NCBI RefSeq assembly: GCF_037482405.1
Contig: NZ_JBBHZZ010000003.1
Span: forward strand, 372,001 to 436,000
Length of the DNA: 64,000 bases
Reading direction: 5' to 3'
DNA from: Pseudokineococcus marinus
GTDB lineage: Bacteria > Actinomycetota > Actinomycetes > Actinomycetales > Quadrisphaeraceae
Shown: positions 20,541 through 29,447 of the stretch, one piece after another
How positions within the stretch are numbered: the first letter of the stretch is position 1
How the letters are laid out: each line of letters starts with the position of its first letter
The notes under the pieces: generated by a model
Database searches by the model: none
What the model was told of the DNA's origin: nothing
Seen by the model: the letters and a program-made list of their open reading frames with translations, nothing else
Program-made: the position numbers and the translations under genes

Positions 20541-21697
20541 GCGGCCCGACGGGCGCGGCCGCCCGCCGCGGGCCGCTGCGCGAGGGCGAGCGCGTCCAGC
20601 TCACCGACCCGCGGGGCCGCCTGCACACCATCACGCTCGGCGCGGGCCGCGACTTCCACACCCACCGCGGGCACCTCGCGCACGACGACCTCATCGGCGG
20701 GCCGGAGGGCGTCGTCGTCACGAGCACCGCGGGGGTGGAGTACCTCGCCCTGCGCCCGCTGCTCGCCGACCACGTCCTGTCGATGCCGCGGGGGGCCGCG
20801 GTCGTCTACCCCAAGGACGCGGGCCAGGTCGTGGCGATGGCCGACGTCTTCCCGGGCGCCCGGGTCGTGGAGGCCGGCGTCGGCTCGGGGGCGCTGAGCA
20901 TGTCGCTGCTGCGCGCCGTCGGCGACGAGGGGCACCTGCACTCCTTCGAGCGGCGCGAGGACTTCGCCGACATCGCGCGCGCGAACGTGGAGGGCTTCTT
21001 CGGCGGCCCGCACCCGGCGTGGACGGTCTCGGTGGGCGACCTCGCCGAGGAGCTCGGCGCCGCGGAGGAGCCGGGGACGGTCGACCGGGTCGTCCTCGAC
21101 ATGCTCGCGCCCTGGGAGTGCCTCGACGCCGTGGCGACGGCGCTCGCCCCCGGCGGGGTGCTCATCTGCTACGTCGCGACGGCCACCCAGCTCTCGAGGA
21201 CGGCGGAGGACCTGCGCGGCGACGGCCGGTGGACCGAGCCGCAGGCGTGGGAGTCCATGGTGCGGGGCTGGCACCTCGAGGGGCTCGCGGTGCGCCCGCA
21301 GCACCGCATGGTCGGCCACACGGGCTTCCTCCTCACGTCCCGCCGCATGGCCGAGGGCGTCACCGCGCCGCTGAGGCGCCGGCGGCCCGCCAAGGGCACC
21401 GCCGCCGCGACACCCGGCTCGCGCCCCGCCGGCGGCCCGCGGGACGACCCGGCGGTCGACAGGGAGGCGGCCGAGGAGCCGGACACCGGCGCGAGCACCG
21501 CCTGGGGCGCCGAGGAGGACTGGTCGCCCGAGGCGCTCGGCGAGCGCGCCGTCTCGGCGAAGAAGGTGCGCCGCGTCCGTCGGGACGTCACCGCCCGCCG
21601 CGCCTTCCAGGAGGAGCGGGACGCGGCGGAGGGGGAGGGCCCGGCCCTCACCGGGGACGACCGCGAGGACGACCGCGAGGTCGACGCCGAGGACTGA
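20537..21697 (+). CDS. trmI: tRNA (adenine-58-N1)-methyltransferase TrmI
   Basis: SAM-dependent enzyme making m1A58 in the T-loop of tRNA, 386 aa. An N-terminal beta-barrel (LREGERVQLTDPRGRLHTITL) precedes the Rossmann MTase domain; the SAM-binding motif is VVEAGVGSGALSMSLL and the catalytic aspartate lies in DRVVLDMLAPWECLD. A tail of about 110 residues is polar and low-complexity, longer than usual. It sits directly upstream of mpa, a conserved actinobacterial neighbourhood. GTG 20537 overlaps the M50 stop. Confidence 0.93.
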   Translation: MSGPTGAAARRGPLREGERVQLTDPRGRLHTITLGAGRDFHTHRGHLAHDDLIGGPEGVVVTSTAGVEYLALRPLLADHVLSMPRGAAVVYPKDAGQVVAMADVFPGARVVEAGVGSGALSMSLLRAVGDEGHLHSFERREDFADIARANVEGFFGGPHPAWTVSVGDLAEELGAAEEPGTVDRVVLDMLAPWECLDAVATALAPGGVLICYVATATQLSRTAEDLRGDGRWTEPQAWESMVRGWHLEGLAVRPQHRMVGHTGFLLTSRRMAEGVTAPLRRRRPAKGTAAATPGSRPAGGPRDDPAVDREAAEEPDTGASTAWGAEEDWSPEALGERAVSAKKVRRVRRDVTARRAFQEERDAAEGEGPALTGDDREDDREVDAED

Positions 21698-21759
21698 GAC
21701 GGCAGGTGCGGCGGGCCCGGACCGGCCCGGGCGCCGCCGCTCCCGCCGGGTGCCCGGGT

Positions 21760-21765
21760 TACCGT
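21760..21765 (+). promoter_or_regulatory. Candidate -10 box (TACCGT) of mpa
   Basis: TACCGT would start transcription about 20 nt before GTG 21791, leaving a short leader that contains the GAGGAGG ribosome binding site at about 21778-21784. This supports GTG 21791 over GTG 21767. Confidence 0.4.
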
Positions 21766-21790
21766 CGTGCACGGACTCGAGGAGGCGCGC

Positions 21791-23506
21791 GTGGACAGCC
21801 ACTCAGGCACCAGCCGGGACGACCAGCCGGACCCGGGGCGGGACGCCCGCGGGGAGCAGCCGCCCGGGCGCACGTGGGGCGCGGCGAGCGCGTCGCGCGT
21901 CGCCGCCCTGCAGGACCAGGTGGGCGAGCTCGTGGCCCGCAACGACCGCCTCGCGCGGACCCTCGCGGACGCCCGCGACCAGCTCGTCTCCCTGCGCGGG
22001 GAGGTCGAGCGGCTGGCGCAGCCGCCCAGCGGGTACGCCACCTACCTCGGACCGTCGGGGGAGGGCGTGGTCGACGTCGTCCAGCAGGGCCGCAAGATGC
22101 GCGTGGCCCTCAGCGCGGCGCTCGACGCGGACGCCCTGGCGCCGGGCCAGGAGGTCGAGCTCAACGAGGCCATGAACGTCGTCGCCGTGCGCGGCTTCGA
22201 GCGCACCGGCGAGGTCGTCACCTTCAAGGAGGCGCTGGCCGACGACCGCGCGCTCGTCGTCGTCCACGGCGACGAGGAGCGGGTCGTGCGCCTCGCGGGG
22301 CCGCTCGTGGGCACGCACCTCAAGGCGGGGGACGCGCTGACGCTCGAGCCCCGCTCGGGCTACGTGCACGAGGTCGTCCCGAAGGCCGAGGTCGAGGACC
22401 TCGTGCTCGAGGAGGTGCCCGACGTCGAGTACTCCGACATCGGTGGCCTGTCCTCGCAGATCGAGACCATCCGCGACGCCGTCGAGCTCCCGTTCCGCCA
22501 CCCCGAGCTCTTCCGCGAGCACGGGCTCAAGCCGCCCAAGGGCGTCCTGCTCTACGGCCCGCCCGGGTGCGGCAAGACCCTCATCGCCAAGGCGGTCGCG
22601 CGGTCGCTGGCCCGCCAGTCGGCCGAGAGGGACGGGCGCGAGGACACCCGCAGCTACTTCCTCAACGTCAAGGGGCCCGAGCTGCTCAACAAGTACGTCG
22701 GGGAGACCGAGCGGCACATCCGCATGATCTTCAGCCGAGCGCGGGACAAGGCGAGCGAGGGCCACCCCGTCGTCGTCTTCTTCGACGAGATGGAGTCGCT
22801 CTTCCGCACGCGCGGCTCGGGCGTGAGCTCCGACGTCGAGACGACGATCGTGCCCCAGCTGCTCGCCGAGATCGACGGCGTCGAGCGCTTGGACGACGTC
22901 ATCGTCATCGGCGCCTCCAACCGCGAGGACATGATCGACCCGGCGATCCTGCGTCCCGGGCGCCTCGACGTGAAGATCAAGATCGAGCGCCCCGACGCCG
23001 AGGGCGCGCGCGACATCTTCGCGAAGTACCTCACCGCCGACCTGCCGCTGCACCCGCAGGACCTCGCCCACCACGACGGCGACCGCGAGGCCTGCGTGGA
23101 GGGGATGATCCGCGCGACGGTGGAGCGGATGTACTCCGAGACCGAGGAGAACCAGTTCCTCGAGGTCACCTACGCGGGCGGCGACAAGGAGGTCCTCTAC
23201 TTCAAGGACTTCAACTCCGGCGCGATGGTCCAGAACATCGTCGACCGCGCCAAGAAGATGGCGATCAAGGACTTCCTCACGACCGGCGCCAAGGGCCTGC
23301 GGGTCGACCACCTGCTCGTGGCGTGCGTGGAGGAGTTCAAGGAGAACGAGGACCTGCCGAACACGACCAACCCCGACGACTGGGCGCGCATCTCGGGGAA
23401 GAAGGGCGAGCGGATCGTCTACATCCGCACCATCGTGCAGGGCAAGAAGGGCTCCGAGGCCGGCCGCTCGATCGACACGGTGGCGAGCCCGGGGCAGTAC
23501 CTGTAG
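21791..23506 (+). CDS. mpa: Proteasome-associated AAA ATPase Mpa/ARC
   Basis: Hexameric unfoldase that recognises pupylated proteins and threads them into the 20S proteasome; 571 aa. An N-terminal coiled coil (about residues 34-77) binds Pup, two OB-fold domains follow, then the AAA+ module with Walker A GPPGCGKT at 256-263 and Walker B VVFFDEMES. The chain ends in GQYL, the docking motif that opens the proteasome gate. GTG 21791 is preferred for its Shine-Dalgarno sequence; GTG 21767 would add eight residues. Confidence 0.96.
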   Translation: MDSHSGTSRDDQPDPGRDARGEQPPGRTWGAASASRVAALQDQVGELVARNDRLARTLADARDQLVSLRGEVERLAQPPSGYATYLGPSGEGVVDVVQQGRKMRVALSAALDADALAPGQEVELNEAMNVVAVRGFERTGEVVTFKEALADDRALVVVHGDEERVVRLAGPLVGTHLKAGDALTLEPRSGYVHEVVPKAEVEDLVLEEVPDVEYSDIGGLSSQIETIRDAVELPFRHPELFREHGLKPPKGVLLYGPPGCGKTLIAKAVARSLARQSAERDGREDTRSYFLNVKGPELLNKYVGETERHIRMIFSRARDKASEGHPVVVFFDEMESLFRTRGSGVSSDVETTIVPQLLAEIDGVERLDDVIVIGASNREDMIDPAILRPGRLDVKIKIERPDAEGARDIFAKYLTADLPLHPQDLAHHDGDREACVEGMIRATVERMYSETEENQFLEVTYAGGDKEVLYFKDFNSGAMVQNIVDRAKKMAIKDFLTTGAKGLRVDHLLVACVEEFKENEDLPNTTNPDDWARISGKKGERIVYIRTIVQGKKGSEAGRSIDTVASPGQYL

Positions 23507-23538
23507 CGCCGGCGGCCACCGCGCGCGAGGCGCACCAC

Positions 23539-23574
23539 CGCACGGCCCCCGCCCGCACGGGCGGGGGCCGTGCG
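23539..23574. terminator. Bidirectional hairpin terminator between mpa and the DUF3054 gene
   Basis: Seventeen-base perfectly complementary arms (23539-23555 and 23558-23574) form a very stable GC-rich hairpin between convergent genes. Confidence 0.7.
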
Positions 23575-23576
23575 CG

Positions 23577-24041
23577 TCAGCGGGCGGCGCGGCGGGCCGA
23601 CCAGGAGGCGAGGGGGCGCCAGCCGAGCAGGAGCAGGGCGAGGACGACGACCGTCACGACGACGAAGGACGGGGCGGCGCCCTGGCCCGTGAGCAGCCGG
23701 AGGACGACGCCGACGACGACGGCGCCCGCGACCACGAGGACGCCGGCGGGCACGACGCGGGTGGGGTCGCGGTGCACGCGCGGCAGCGCCCACGCCAGCA
23801 GGACGCCCACCCAGAAGGGCAGCGCCGTCCCGGCGACCTGCAGCAGGCCCGTGCCCTCGACGTGGCTGGCCCGGCCGACGCCCGCGAAGACGAGGACGGC
23901 GAGGAGGTCGACGGCGAGCGCCGCGGCCGGGGGCCGGACGGGCGCGCCGCCGGGGCGCGCGCGCCCCACGACGGGGCGCGAGGGGCGGTGGCTCGAGGGG
24001 CGGGGGCTGCGGGAGGGCCCGTGCGGGCGTCGCCGGCTCAC
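23577..24041 (-). CDS. DUF3054 family membrane protein
   Basis: Small integral membrane protein of unknown function, 154 aa from GTG 24041. After a basic ~40-residue head come four hydrophobic helices; LAVDLLAVLVFAGVGRASH and LPFWVGVLLAW match the DUF3054 family. A longer frame upstream runs into dop and is not credible. GTG 24041 is supported by a -10 box (TACGGT) 7 nt upstream. Its promoter shares a TA step with that of dop. Confidence 0.8.
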   Translation of the reverse strand: MSRRRPHGPSRSPRPSSHRPSRPVVGRARPGGAPVRPPAAALAVDLLAVLVFAGVGRASHVEGTGLLQVAGTALPFWVGVLLAWALPRVHRDPTRVVPAGVLVVAGAVVVGVVLRLLTGQGAAPSFVVVTVVVLALLLLGWRPLASWSARRAAR

Positions 24042-24048
24042 GGGCCCC

Positions 24049-24054
24049 ACCGTA
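24049..24054 (-). promoter_or_regulatory. Leaderless -10 box (TACGGT) of the DUF3054 gene
   Basis: On the minus strand TACGGT ends 7 nt before GTG 24041. It overlaps the dop -10 box on the other strand by one TA dinucleotide. Confidence 0.5.
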
Positions 24055-24058
24055 GGCT
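24053..24058 (+). promoter_or_regulatory. Leaderless -10 box (TAGGCT) of dop
   Basis: TAGGCT lies 8 nt before ATG 24067 and shares TA (24053-24054) with the opposing minus-strand -10 box. Confidence 0.55.
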
Positions 24059-24066
24059 CGCGCGCG

Positions 24067-25743
24067 ATGAGCAGCGCCGAGGACCCCGCGAGCAGGACCC
24101 CCGACGGCGGCGGCCCGTGGGGCCGCGACGGCGGCGTGCGCCGCGTCATGGGCCTGGAGACGGAGTTCGGCATCAGCGCGCCGGGTGAAGCGCAGGCCAA
24201 CCCCATGCTCCTGTCGGGCCGGGTGGTCCACGCCTACGCGGCCCCCGACCCCTCCTCCGGCGGCCGCGGCACCCGCTCGCGCCGGGGCACGCGCTGGGAC
24301 TACGCCGACGAGGCCCCGCTGCGCGACGCGCGCGGCTTCGAGCTCGACCGGGCCCGCGCGCACGCGAGCCAGCTCACCGACGTCCCGCCCGACGTCGCGG
24401 CCTCCCAAGGCGGAGGCGCGGGCACGGGCCTGCACGTGGCCGAGGAGCTCGAGGACGCGGGCCTCGCGAACACCGTGCTCACCAACGGCGCGCGCCTGTA
24501 CGTCGACCACGCCCATCCCGAGTACTCCGGCCCGGAGGTGACGACGCCGCGCGACGCGGTGCTCTGGGACCTCGCCGGCGACGAGGTGGCCCGCGAGGCC
24601 ATGCGCCGGATCGCCGCCTCGCCCGGCCTCGGGGACGTCGTCCTCTACAAGAACAACACCGACGGCAAGGGCGCCTCCTACGGCACGCACGAGAACTACC
24701 TCATGCCGCGCTCGACGCCGTTCGCCGACGTCGCGCGCGCCCTGGTGCCCTTCTTCGTCAGCCGTCAGGTCGTGACGGGCGCCGGCCGCGTCGGCCTCGG
24801 GCAGACGGGGGAGCGCAGCGGCTTCCAGCTGAGCCAGCGGGCCGACTTCTTCGAGACCGAGGTCGGCCTCGAGACGACCCTCAAGCGCCCGCTCGTCAAC
24901 ACCCGCGACGAGCCGCACGCCACGGCCGACCGGTGGCGGCGCCTCCACGTCATCGTCGGCGACGCCAACCTCTCGCCCGTCGCCACCCTCCTGAAGACGG
25001 GGACGACGTCGCTCGTCCTCGCCATGGTCGAGGCGGGGGAGATGCCCGACCTCGCCCTGGCGCACCCCGTGGCCTCGGTGCGGGCCGTGAGCCACGACCC
25101 GACGCTGCGCCACCTCCTCGAGCTGCGCTCGGGGGAGCGGATGACGGCGGTCCAGCTGCAGTGGCGGCACCTGGAGGCCGCGCGCGCCTTCGTCGGGCGC
25201 CGCCAGGGCGACGCCGTCGACCCGGACACGGCCGAGGTGCTGACCCGGTGGGAGCAGGTGCTCACCGACCTCGAGGCGGACCCCGTGCGCTGCGCGCGCC
25301 AGCTCGACTGGGTGGCCAAGCTGCGGCTGCTCGAGGGCTTCCGGTCCCGCGAGGACCTGACGTGGGACGCGGCGCGCCTCGCGCTCATCGACATCCAGTA
25401 CGCCGACCTGCGCCCCGAGCGGGGCCTGCACGCCCGCCTCGTGGCCCGGGGGGCCGTCGAGCTGCTGCACGAGCCCGCCGAGGTGGCGCGCGCCGTCGTC
25501 GCGCCGCCGGAGGACACCCGCGCCTGGTTCCGCGGCGAGTGCGTGCGCCGCTACGGCGACGAGGTGGCCGCCGCGAGCTGGGACTCGGTCATCCTCGACG
25601 TCGCGGGCCGCGCCTCGCTGCAGCGGGTGCCGATGCTCGAGCCCCTGCGGGGCACCCGGGCGACGACCGGTGCGCTGCTCGACCGCTGCGCCACGGCCGC
25701 CGAGCTCGTGCACGCCCTCACCGGGGGGCGTCCGGCGGGCTGA
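24067..25743 (+). CDS. dop: Pup deamidase/depupylase Dop
   Basis: Glutamine-synthetase-fold enzyme that deamidates the C-terminal Gln of Pup to Glu and also removes Pup from targets; 558 aa. The N-terminal MGLETEFGIS holds the metal/ATP-binding glutamate. A long Dop-loop at about residues 58-100, rich in Ser, Gly and Arg, distinguishes it from PafA. Further landmarks are YKNNTDGKGASYGTHENYLM, GERSGFQLSQRADFFE and NTRDEPHA. It begins the dop-pup-prcB-prcA-pafA series and has its own leaderless promoter. Confidence 0.96.
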   Translation: MSSAEDPASRTPDGGGPWGRDGGVRRVMGLETEFGISAPGEAQANPMLLSGRVVHAYAAPDPSSGGRGTRSRRGTRWDYADEAPLRDARGFELDRARAHASQLTDVPPDVAASQGGGAGTGLHVAEELEDAGLANTVLTNGARLYVDHAHPEYSGPEVTTPRDAVLWDLAGDEVAREAMRRIAASPGLGDVVLYKNNTDGKGASYGTHENYLMPRSTPFADVARALVPFFVSRQVVTGAGRVGLGQTGERSGFQLSQRADFFETEVGLETTLKRPLVNTRDEPHATADRWRRLHVIVGDANLSPVATLLKTGTTSLVLAMVEAGEMPDLALAHPVASVRAVSHDPTLRHLLELRSGERMTAVQLQWRHLEAARAFVGRRQGDAVDPDTAEVLTRWEQVLTDLEADPVRCARQLDWVAKLRLLEGFRSREDLTWDAARLALIDIQYADLRPERGLHARLVARGAVELLHEPAEVARAVVAPPEDTRAWFRGECVRRYGDEVAAASWDSVILDVAGRASLQRVPMLEPLRGTRATTGALLDRCATAAELVHALTGGRPAG

Positions 25744-25781
25744 GGCGTCCGGGGCGCCCGCCGAGGACGTCGGGGGGCGCC

Positions 25782-25787
25782 TACCAT
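25782..25787 (+). promoter_or_regulatory. Candidate -10 box (TACCAT) of pup, inside a short dyad
   Basis: TACCAT lies 73 nt before the pup ATG and within CTACC-N5-GGTAG (25781-25795). The leader would be about 67 nt with a GGGAG ribosome-binding region. Whether the dyad is an operator is unknown. Confidence 0.35.
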
Positions 25788-25860
25788 CGCGGTAGCCGGG
25801 CCGCCGGCGCCGCCCCGCGGGGCCGCCGGCGGGCGGGGTCCTCGAGGGGCGGGAGCAGCC

Positions 25861-26058
25861 ATGGCAGCGCAGGAGCAGCGTCAGCACGAGCGCCGCGACG
25901 ACGAGCCGGAGGACGCGCCGGCGCCCGCGCCGCAGGCGTCGACGACCACGTCGAGCAGCGACGCGGAGGTCGACGACCTCCTCGACGAGATCGACGACGT
26001 CCTCGAGGCGAACGCCGAGACCTTCGTGCGCTCGTTCGTCCAGAAGGGCGGGCAGTAG
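25861..26058 (+). CDS. pup: Prokaryotic ubiquitin-like protein Pup
   Basis: 65-aa intrinsically disordered modifier that is ligated to lysines to mark proteins for proteasomal degradation. The polar, acidic N-terminal half is followed by the conserved Mpa-binding helix (VDDLLDEIDDVLEANAETFVRSFVQKGGQ region). It ends in Gly-Gly-Gln, so deamidation by Dop is required before PafA can use it. Spacing to prcB is about 100 nt, with a separate -10 box for prcB. Confidence 0.97.
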   Translation: MAAQEQRQHERRDDEPEDAPAPAPQASTTTSSSDAEVDDLLDEIDDVLEANAETFVRSFVQKGGQ

Positions 26059-26147
26059 GCGCAGCCCACGACGGCGTCCTGCGCGGCGCCCCTGCCACGG
26101 CTGGGGCCGGCGGCCGCGGACGACGGGCCGCCGTCGGGGGTGCTGGC

Positions 26148-26153
26148 TAGGGT
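26148..26153 (+). promoter_or_regulatory. Leaderless -10 box (TAGGGT) of prcB
   Basis: TAGGGT lies 7 nt before GTG 26161, favouring that codon over ATG 26164 one codon later. Confidence 0.55.
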
Positions 26154-26160
26154 CGCTCGG

Positions 26161-27018
26161 GTGATGCCAGCCACGCCCGCGCCCCAGCCCCCCGGCGGCC
26201 GGCTCCCCGCGGCCTTCCACGTGCCGGGGGCGGCCTCCTTCACCGACTTCGTGGGCAGCCACGACCCGTCGCTGCTGCCCGGGCGCCGCCCGCTGCCGCA
26301 GGGGGCCCTGCCGCCCGAGCTGGACCCGCCGCACGGCACGACCATCGTGGCGCTCACCTACCCGGGCGGCGTCGTCATGGCGGGGGACCGGCGGGCCACG
26401 GCCGGCAGCATGATCGCCCACCGGGAGATCGAGAAGGTCTTCCCCGCCGACACCCACTCCTGCGTCGGCATCGCCGGCACCGCAGGCCTGGCCGTGGAGA
26501 TGGTGCGGCTCTTCCAGGTCGAGCTGGAGCACTTCGAGAAGATCGAGGGCGCGGTGCTGTCGCTCGACGGCAAGGCCAACCGGCTCTCGACCATGGTCCG
26601 CGGCAACCTCGGCCTCGCGATGCAGGGCCTCGCCGTCGTGCCCCTCTTCGCGGGCTACGACCTCGCGGGCCGGCGCGGCCGCATCTTCAGCTACGACGTC
26701 ACGGGCGGGCGCTACGAGGAGCGGGGCCACCACTCCGTCGGCTCGGGGTCGGTGTTCGCGCGCGGGGCGCTGAAGAAGCTGCACCGCCCCACCCGGGGGG
26801 TCGACGAGGCCGTGGCGACCGCGCTCGAGGCGCTCCACGACGCCGCCGACGACGACTCGGCCACGGGCGGCTCCGACCTCGTCCGCGGCATCGTCCCCGT
26901 CGTCGCCGTGGTCGACGAGGCGGGCTACCGGCGCGTGCCCGACGCGCGCGTCGCCGAGGTGGTCCGCGGCGTCCTCGACGCCCGCACCGCCCAGCACGAG
27001 GAGGACCAGCGCCCATGA
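26161..27018 (+). CDS. prcB: Proteasome beta subunit PrcB
   Basis: Catalytic subunit of the 20S proteasome, 285 aa from GTG 26161. A 59-residue propeptide ends HG and is removed to expose the N-terminal nucleophile Thr60 (TTIVALTYPGG). The conserved lysine environment is AGDRRATAG and the GSGSVFARGALKK strand-turn is typical. ATG 26164 is an equally readable start; the -10 spacing favours the GTG. The stop overlaps the prcA ATG (ATGA). Confidence 0.96.
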   Translation: MMPATPAPQPPGGRLPAAFHVPGAASFTDFVGSHDPSLLPGRRPLPQGALPPELDPPHGTTIVALTYPGGVVMAGDRRATAGSMIAHREIEKVFPADTHSCVGIAGTAGLAVEMVRLFQVELEHFEKIEGAVLSLDGKANRLSTMVRGNLGLAMQGLAVVPLFAGYDLAGRRGRIFSYDVTGGRYEERGHHSVGSGSVFARGALKKLHRPTRGVDEAVATALEALHDAADDDSATGGSDLVRGIVPVVAVVDEAGYRRVPDARVAEVVRGVLDARTAQHEEDQRP

Positions 27019-27845
27019 CGCAGCAGTTCTACGTCTCGCCCGAGCAGGTCATGCGCGACCGGGCGGACTTCGCGCGCAAGGGCATCGCCCGGGGCCGCTC
27101 CGTCGTCGTCCTGTGCTTCGACGCCGGCATCGCCCTCGTCGCGGACAACCCGTCGCGGGCGCTGCACAAGGTCAGCGAGATCTACGACCGCATCGCCTTC
27201 GCCGCGGTCGGCAAGTACAACGAGTTCGAGAACCTGCGCGTGGCCGGCGTCCGCTACGCCGACCTGCGCGGCTACTCCTACGACCGCGCCGACGTCACCG
27301 CCCGCGGCCTCGCCAACGCCTACGCGCAGACCCTCGGCAGCGTCTTCACCACCGAGAGCAAGCCGCTGGAGGTGGAGATCGTCGTCGCGGAGGTCGGCGC
27401 CTCGGGCGAGGGCGACCAGATCTACCGGCTGACCTACGACGGGTCCGTCGCCGACGAGCGCGGCGCCGTCGTCATCGGCGGCGCCGCCGACGCCCTCGCC
27501 GGGGTCCTCGCCGAGGGCTGGCGCCCCGACCTGCGGCTCGCCGACGCCCTGGCGCTCGCGCGGCGGGTCCTCGCGACCGACCCCGCCGACCCGACCGCGG
27601 GCCCCTCCCGCGACCTGCCCGCCTCCTCGCTCGAGGTCGCGGTGCTCGAGCGCGGGCTGCCGCGGCGGTCCTTCCGGCGCGTGCAGGGCGACCTGCTCGA
27701 GCGGCTGCTGTCGGACGACGACCCCACGGTGGACGCCCCGCGCACTCCCGACCTGCTGGCGCCCGCCGACGCGCCGGGCCACCCGGGGCTGCCGGAGGAC
27801 GTGCCGCCCGCACCTCCGTCGGGGTCCGCCGCCGAGGAGGGGTGA
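27015..27845 (+). CDS. prcA: Proteasome alpha subunit PrcA
   Basis: Gate-forming outer-ring subunit of the 20S proteasome, 276 aa. The N-terminus MTQQFYVSPEQVMRDRADFARKGIARG is the gating segment plus helix H0 seen in mycobacterial PrcA, and GIALVADNPS and IYDRIAFAAVGKYNEFENLR follow. The C-terminal ~35 residues are Pro/Ala/Asp-rich and probably flexible. ATG 27015 overlaps the prcB stop, so the two subunits are coupled. Confidence 0.96.
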   Translation: MTQQFYVSPEQVMRDRADFARKGIARGRSVVVLCFDAGIALVADNPSRALHKVSEIYDRIAFAAVGKYNEFENLRVAGVRYADLRGYSYDRADVTARGLANAYAQTLGSVFTTESKPLEVEIVVAEVGASGEGDQIYRLTYDGSVADERGAVVIGGAADALAGVLAEGWRPDLRLADALALARRVLATDPADPTAGPSRDLPASSLEVAVLERGLPRRSFRRVQGDLLERLLSDDDPTVDAPRTPDLLAPADAPGHPGLPEDVPPAPPSGSAAEEG

Positions 27846-27889
27846 CGGCGGACCGGCCCGACCGCCCGTCCGTCGTCGGGACCGCGACG

Positions 27890-27895
27890 TAGGGT
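27890..27895 (+). promoter_or_regulatory. Leaderless -10 box (TAGGGT) of pafA
   Basis: TAGGGT ends 6 nt before ATG 27902, giving pafA its own promoter separate from prcBA. Confidence 0.6.
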
Positions 27896-27901
27896 CAGGT
27901 C

Positions 27902-29269
27902 ATGGATCGACGCATCCTCGGCCTCGAGACCGAGTACGGCGTCACGTGCGTGGCGGAGGGGCAGCGGCGCCTGTCGGCGGACGAGGTCGCGCGCTACCTG
28001 TTCCGCACCGTCGTCGCCTGGGGCCGGTCGAGCAACGTCTTCCTCCAGAACGGCGCCCGGCTGTACCTCGACGTCGGCTCCCACCCGGAGTACGCCACGC
28101 CGGAGTGCGACGACGTCCAGCAGCTCGTCGTCCACGACCGGGCGGGGGAGCGCATCCTCGAGGGGCTCGTCGGCGACGCCGAGGCGCGGCTGGCCGACGA
28201 GGGCACCACCGGGGAGATCTTCCTCTTCAAGAACAACACCGACTCGGCCGGCAACTCCTACGGGTGCCACGAGAACTACCTCGTGCCGCGAGCCGGCGAG
28301 TTCAGCGCCCTGTCGGACGTGCTCATCCCCTTCCTCGTCACGCGCCAGGTCCTCGTCGGGGCGGGCAAGGTGCTGCAGACGCCGCGGGGGGCCACGTACT
28401 GCTTCTCCCAGCGCGCGGACCACATCTGGGAGGGGGTCTCGAGCGCCACGACGCGCTCTCGCCCCATCATCAACACCCGCGACGAGCCGCACGCGGACGC
28501 CGAGCACTACCGGCGCCTGCACGTCATCGTCGGCGACTCCTCGATGGCCGAGCCGACGACGATGCTCAAGGTCGGCGCCGTCGACCTCGTCCTGCGCATG
28601 CTCGAGGCGGGCACGCCGCTGCGGGACATGGCGCTGGAGAACCCGATCCGCGCCATCCGCGAGGTCAGCCACGACCTGACCGGGCGACGCCCGCTCCGCC
28701 TGGCGAGCGGCCGGGAGGTGAGCGCCCTCGACGTGCAGGGCGAGTTCCTCGAGCGCGCCCGCGCCTTCGTGGAGCGCGGCGACGCGGGGGAGACGACGAG
28801 CACCACCAAGGCGGTGCTCGACCTGTGGGAGCGCGGGCTGCGCGCCGTCGCGACGCAGGACCCGACGCTCGTCGACCGCGAGCTCGACTGGGCGGTCAAG
28901 CAGCGCCTGCTCCAGCGCTACATGCGCAAGCACGACCTGACCCTGGCCAGCGCCCGCGTCGCGCGCCTGGACCTCGCCTACCACGACGTCTCGCGGCGCC
29001 GAGGGCTCTACCACCAGCTCGCGGCCCGCGGCCTCGTCGACCGGCTGACGACCGACGACGAGGTCGACGAGGCCACGACGTCGCCGCCGCAGACGACGCG
29101 CGCCCGCCTGCGCGGGGACTTCGTCCGCGCGGCCACGGAGCACGGCCGCGACTTCACGGTCGACTGGGTGCACCTCAAGCTCAACGACCAGTCGCAGCGG
29201 ACGGTCCTGTGCAAGGACCCCTTCGCGGCGGTGGACGAGCGGGTGGAGCGGCTCATCGAGAGCATGTGA
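27902..29269 (+). CDS. pafA: Pup--protein ligase PafA
   Basis: ATP-dependent ligase joining the C-terminal glutamate of deamidated Pup to substrate lysines; 455 aa. The fold is that of glutamine synthetase: RILGLETEYGVT at the N-terminus, LQNGARLYLDVGSHPEYATPE, FLFKNNTDSAGNSYGCHENY and NTRDEPHAD. It lacks the Dop-loop and is about 100 residues shorter than the Dop paralogue. The C-terminal HLKLNDQSQRTVLCKDPF block is conserved in PafA. Confidence 0.96.
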   Translation: MDRRILGLETEYGVTCVAEGQRRLSADEVARYLFRTVVAWGRSSNVFLQNGARLYLDVGSHPEYATPECDDVQQLVVHDRAGERILEGLVGDAEARLADEGTTGEIFLFKNNTDSAGNSYGCHENYLVPRAGEFSALSDVLIPFLVTRQVLVGAGKVLQTPRGATYCFSQRADHIWEGVSSATTRSRPIINTRDEPHADAEHYRRLHVIVGDSSMAEPTTMLKVGAVDLVLRMLEAGTPLRDMALENPIRAIREVSHDLTGRRPLRLASGREVSALDVQGEFLERARAFVERGDAGETTSTTKAVLDLWERGLRAVATQDPTLVDRELDWAVKQRLLQRYMRKHDLTLASARVARLDLAYHDVSRRRGLYHQLAARGLVDRLTTDDEVDEATTSPPQTTRARLRGDFVRAATEHGRDFTVDWVHLKLNDQSQRTVLCKDPFAAVDERVERLIESM

Positions 29270-29378
29270 GGGCGGGCGCCGAGCGTGCGTGGGCGACCCA
29301 CGTCGGCGGACGAGCAGCGGGGCCCGGCCGCCCAGGGGTCGTCCAGCGCCGGGCCAGGCTCGCCGCAGACCCGCGCGC

Positions 29379-29384
29379 TACGGT
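29379..29384 (+). promoter_or_regulatory. Candidate -10 box (TACGGT) of FKBP lipoprotein gene
   Basis: TACGGT lies 63 nt before GTG 29448 and would give a leader of about 57 nt that includes a GAGAGG ribosome binding site. Nothing else was recognised in the 178 bp after pafA. Confidence 0.35.
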
Positions 29385-29447
29385 CGTGGCCACTGCCGGT
29401 CACCACCGGTCCGACCGCCGGGACGACCGGCACGACGAGAGGTCCTC

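Noticed and set aside
23419..26997. Minus-strand frame of 1192 codons opposite dop, pup and prcB
   Set aside because: Antisense shadow; the plus-strand genes are certain and the translation has no recognisable domain.
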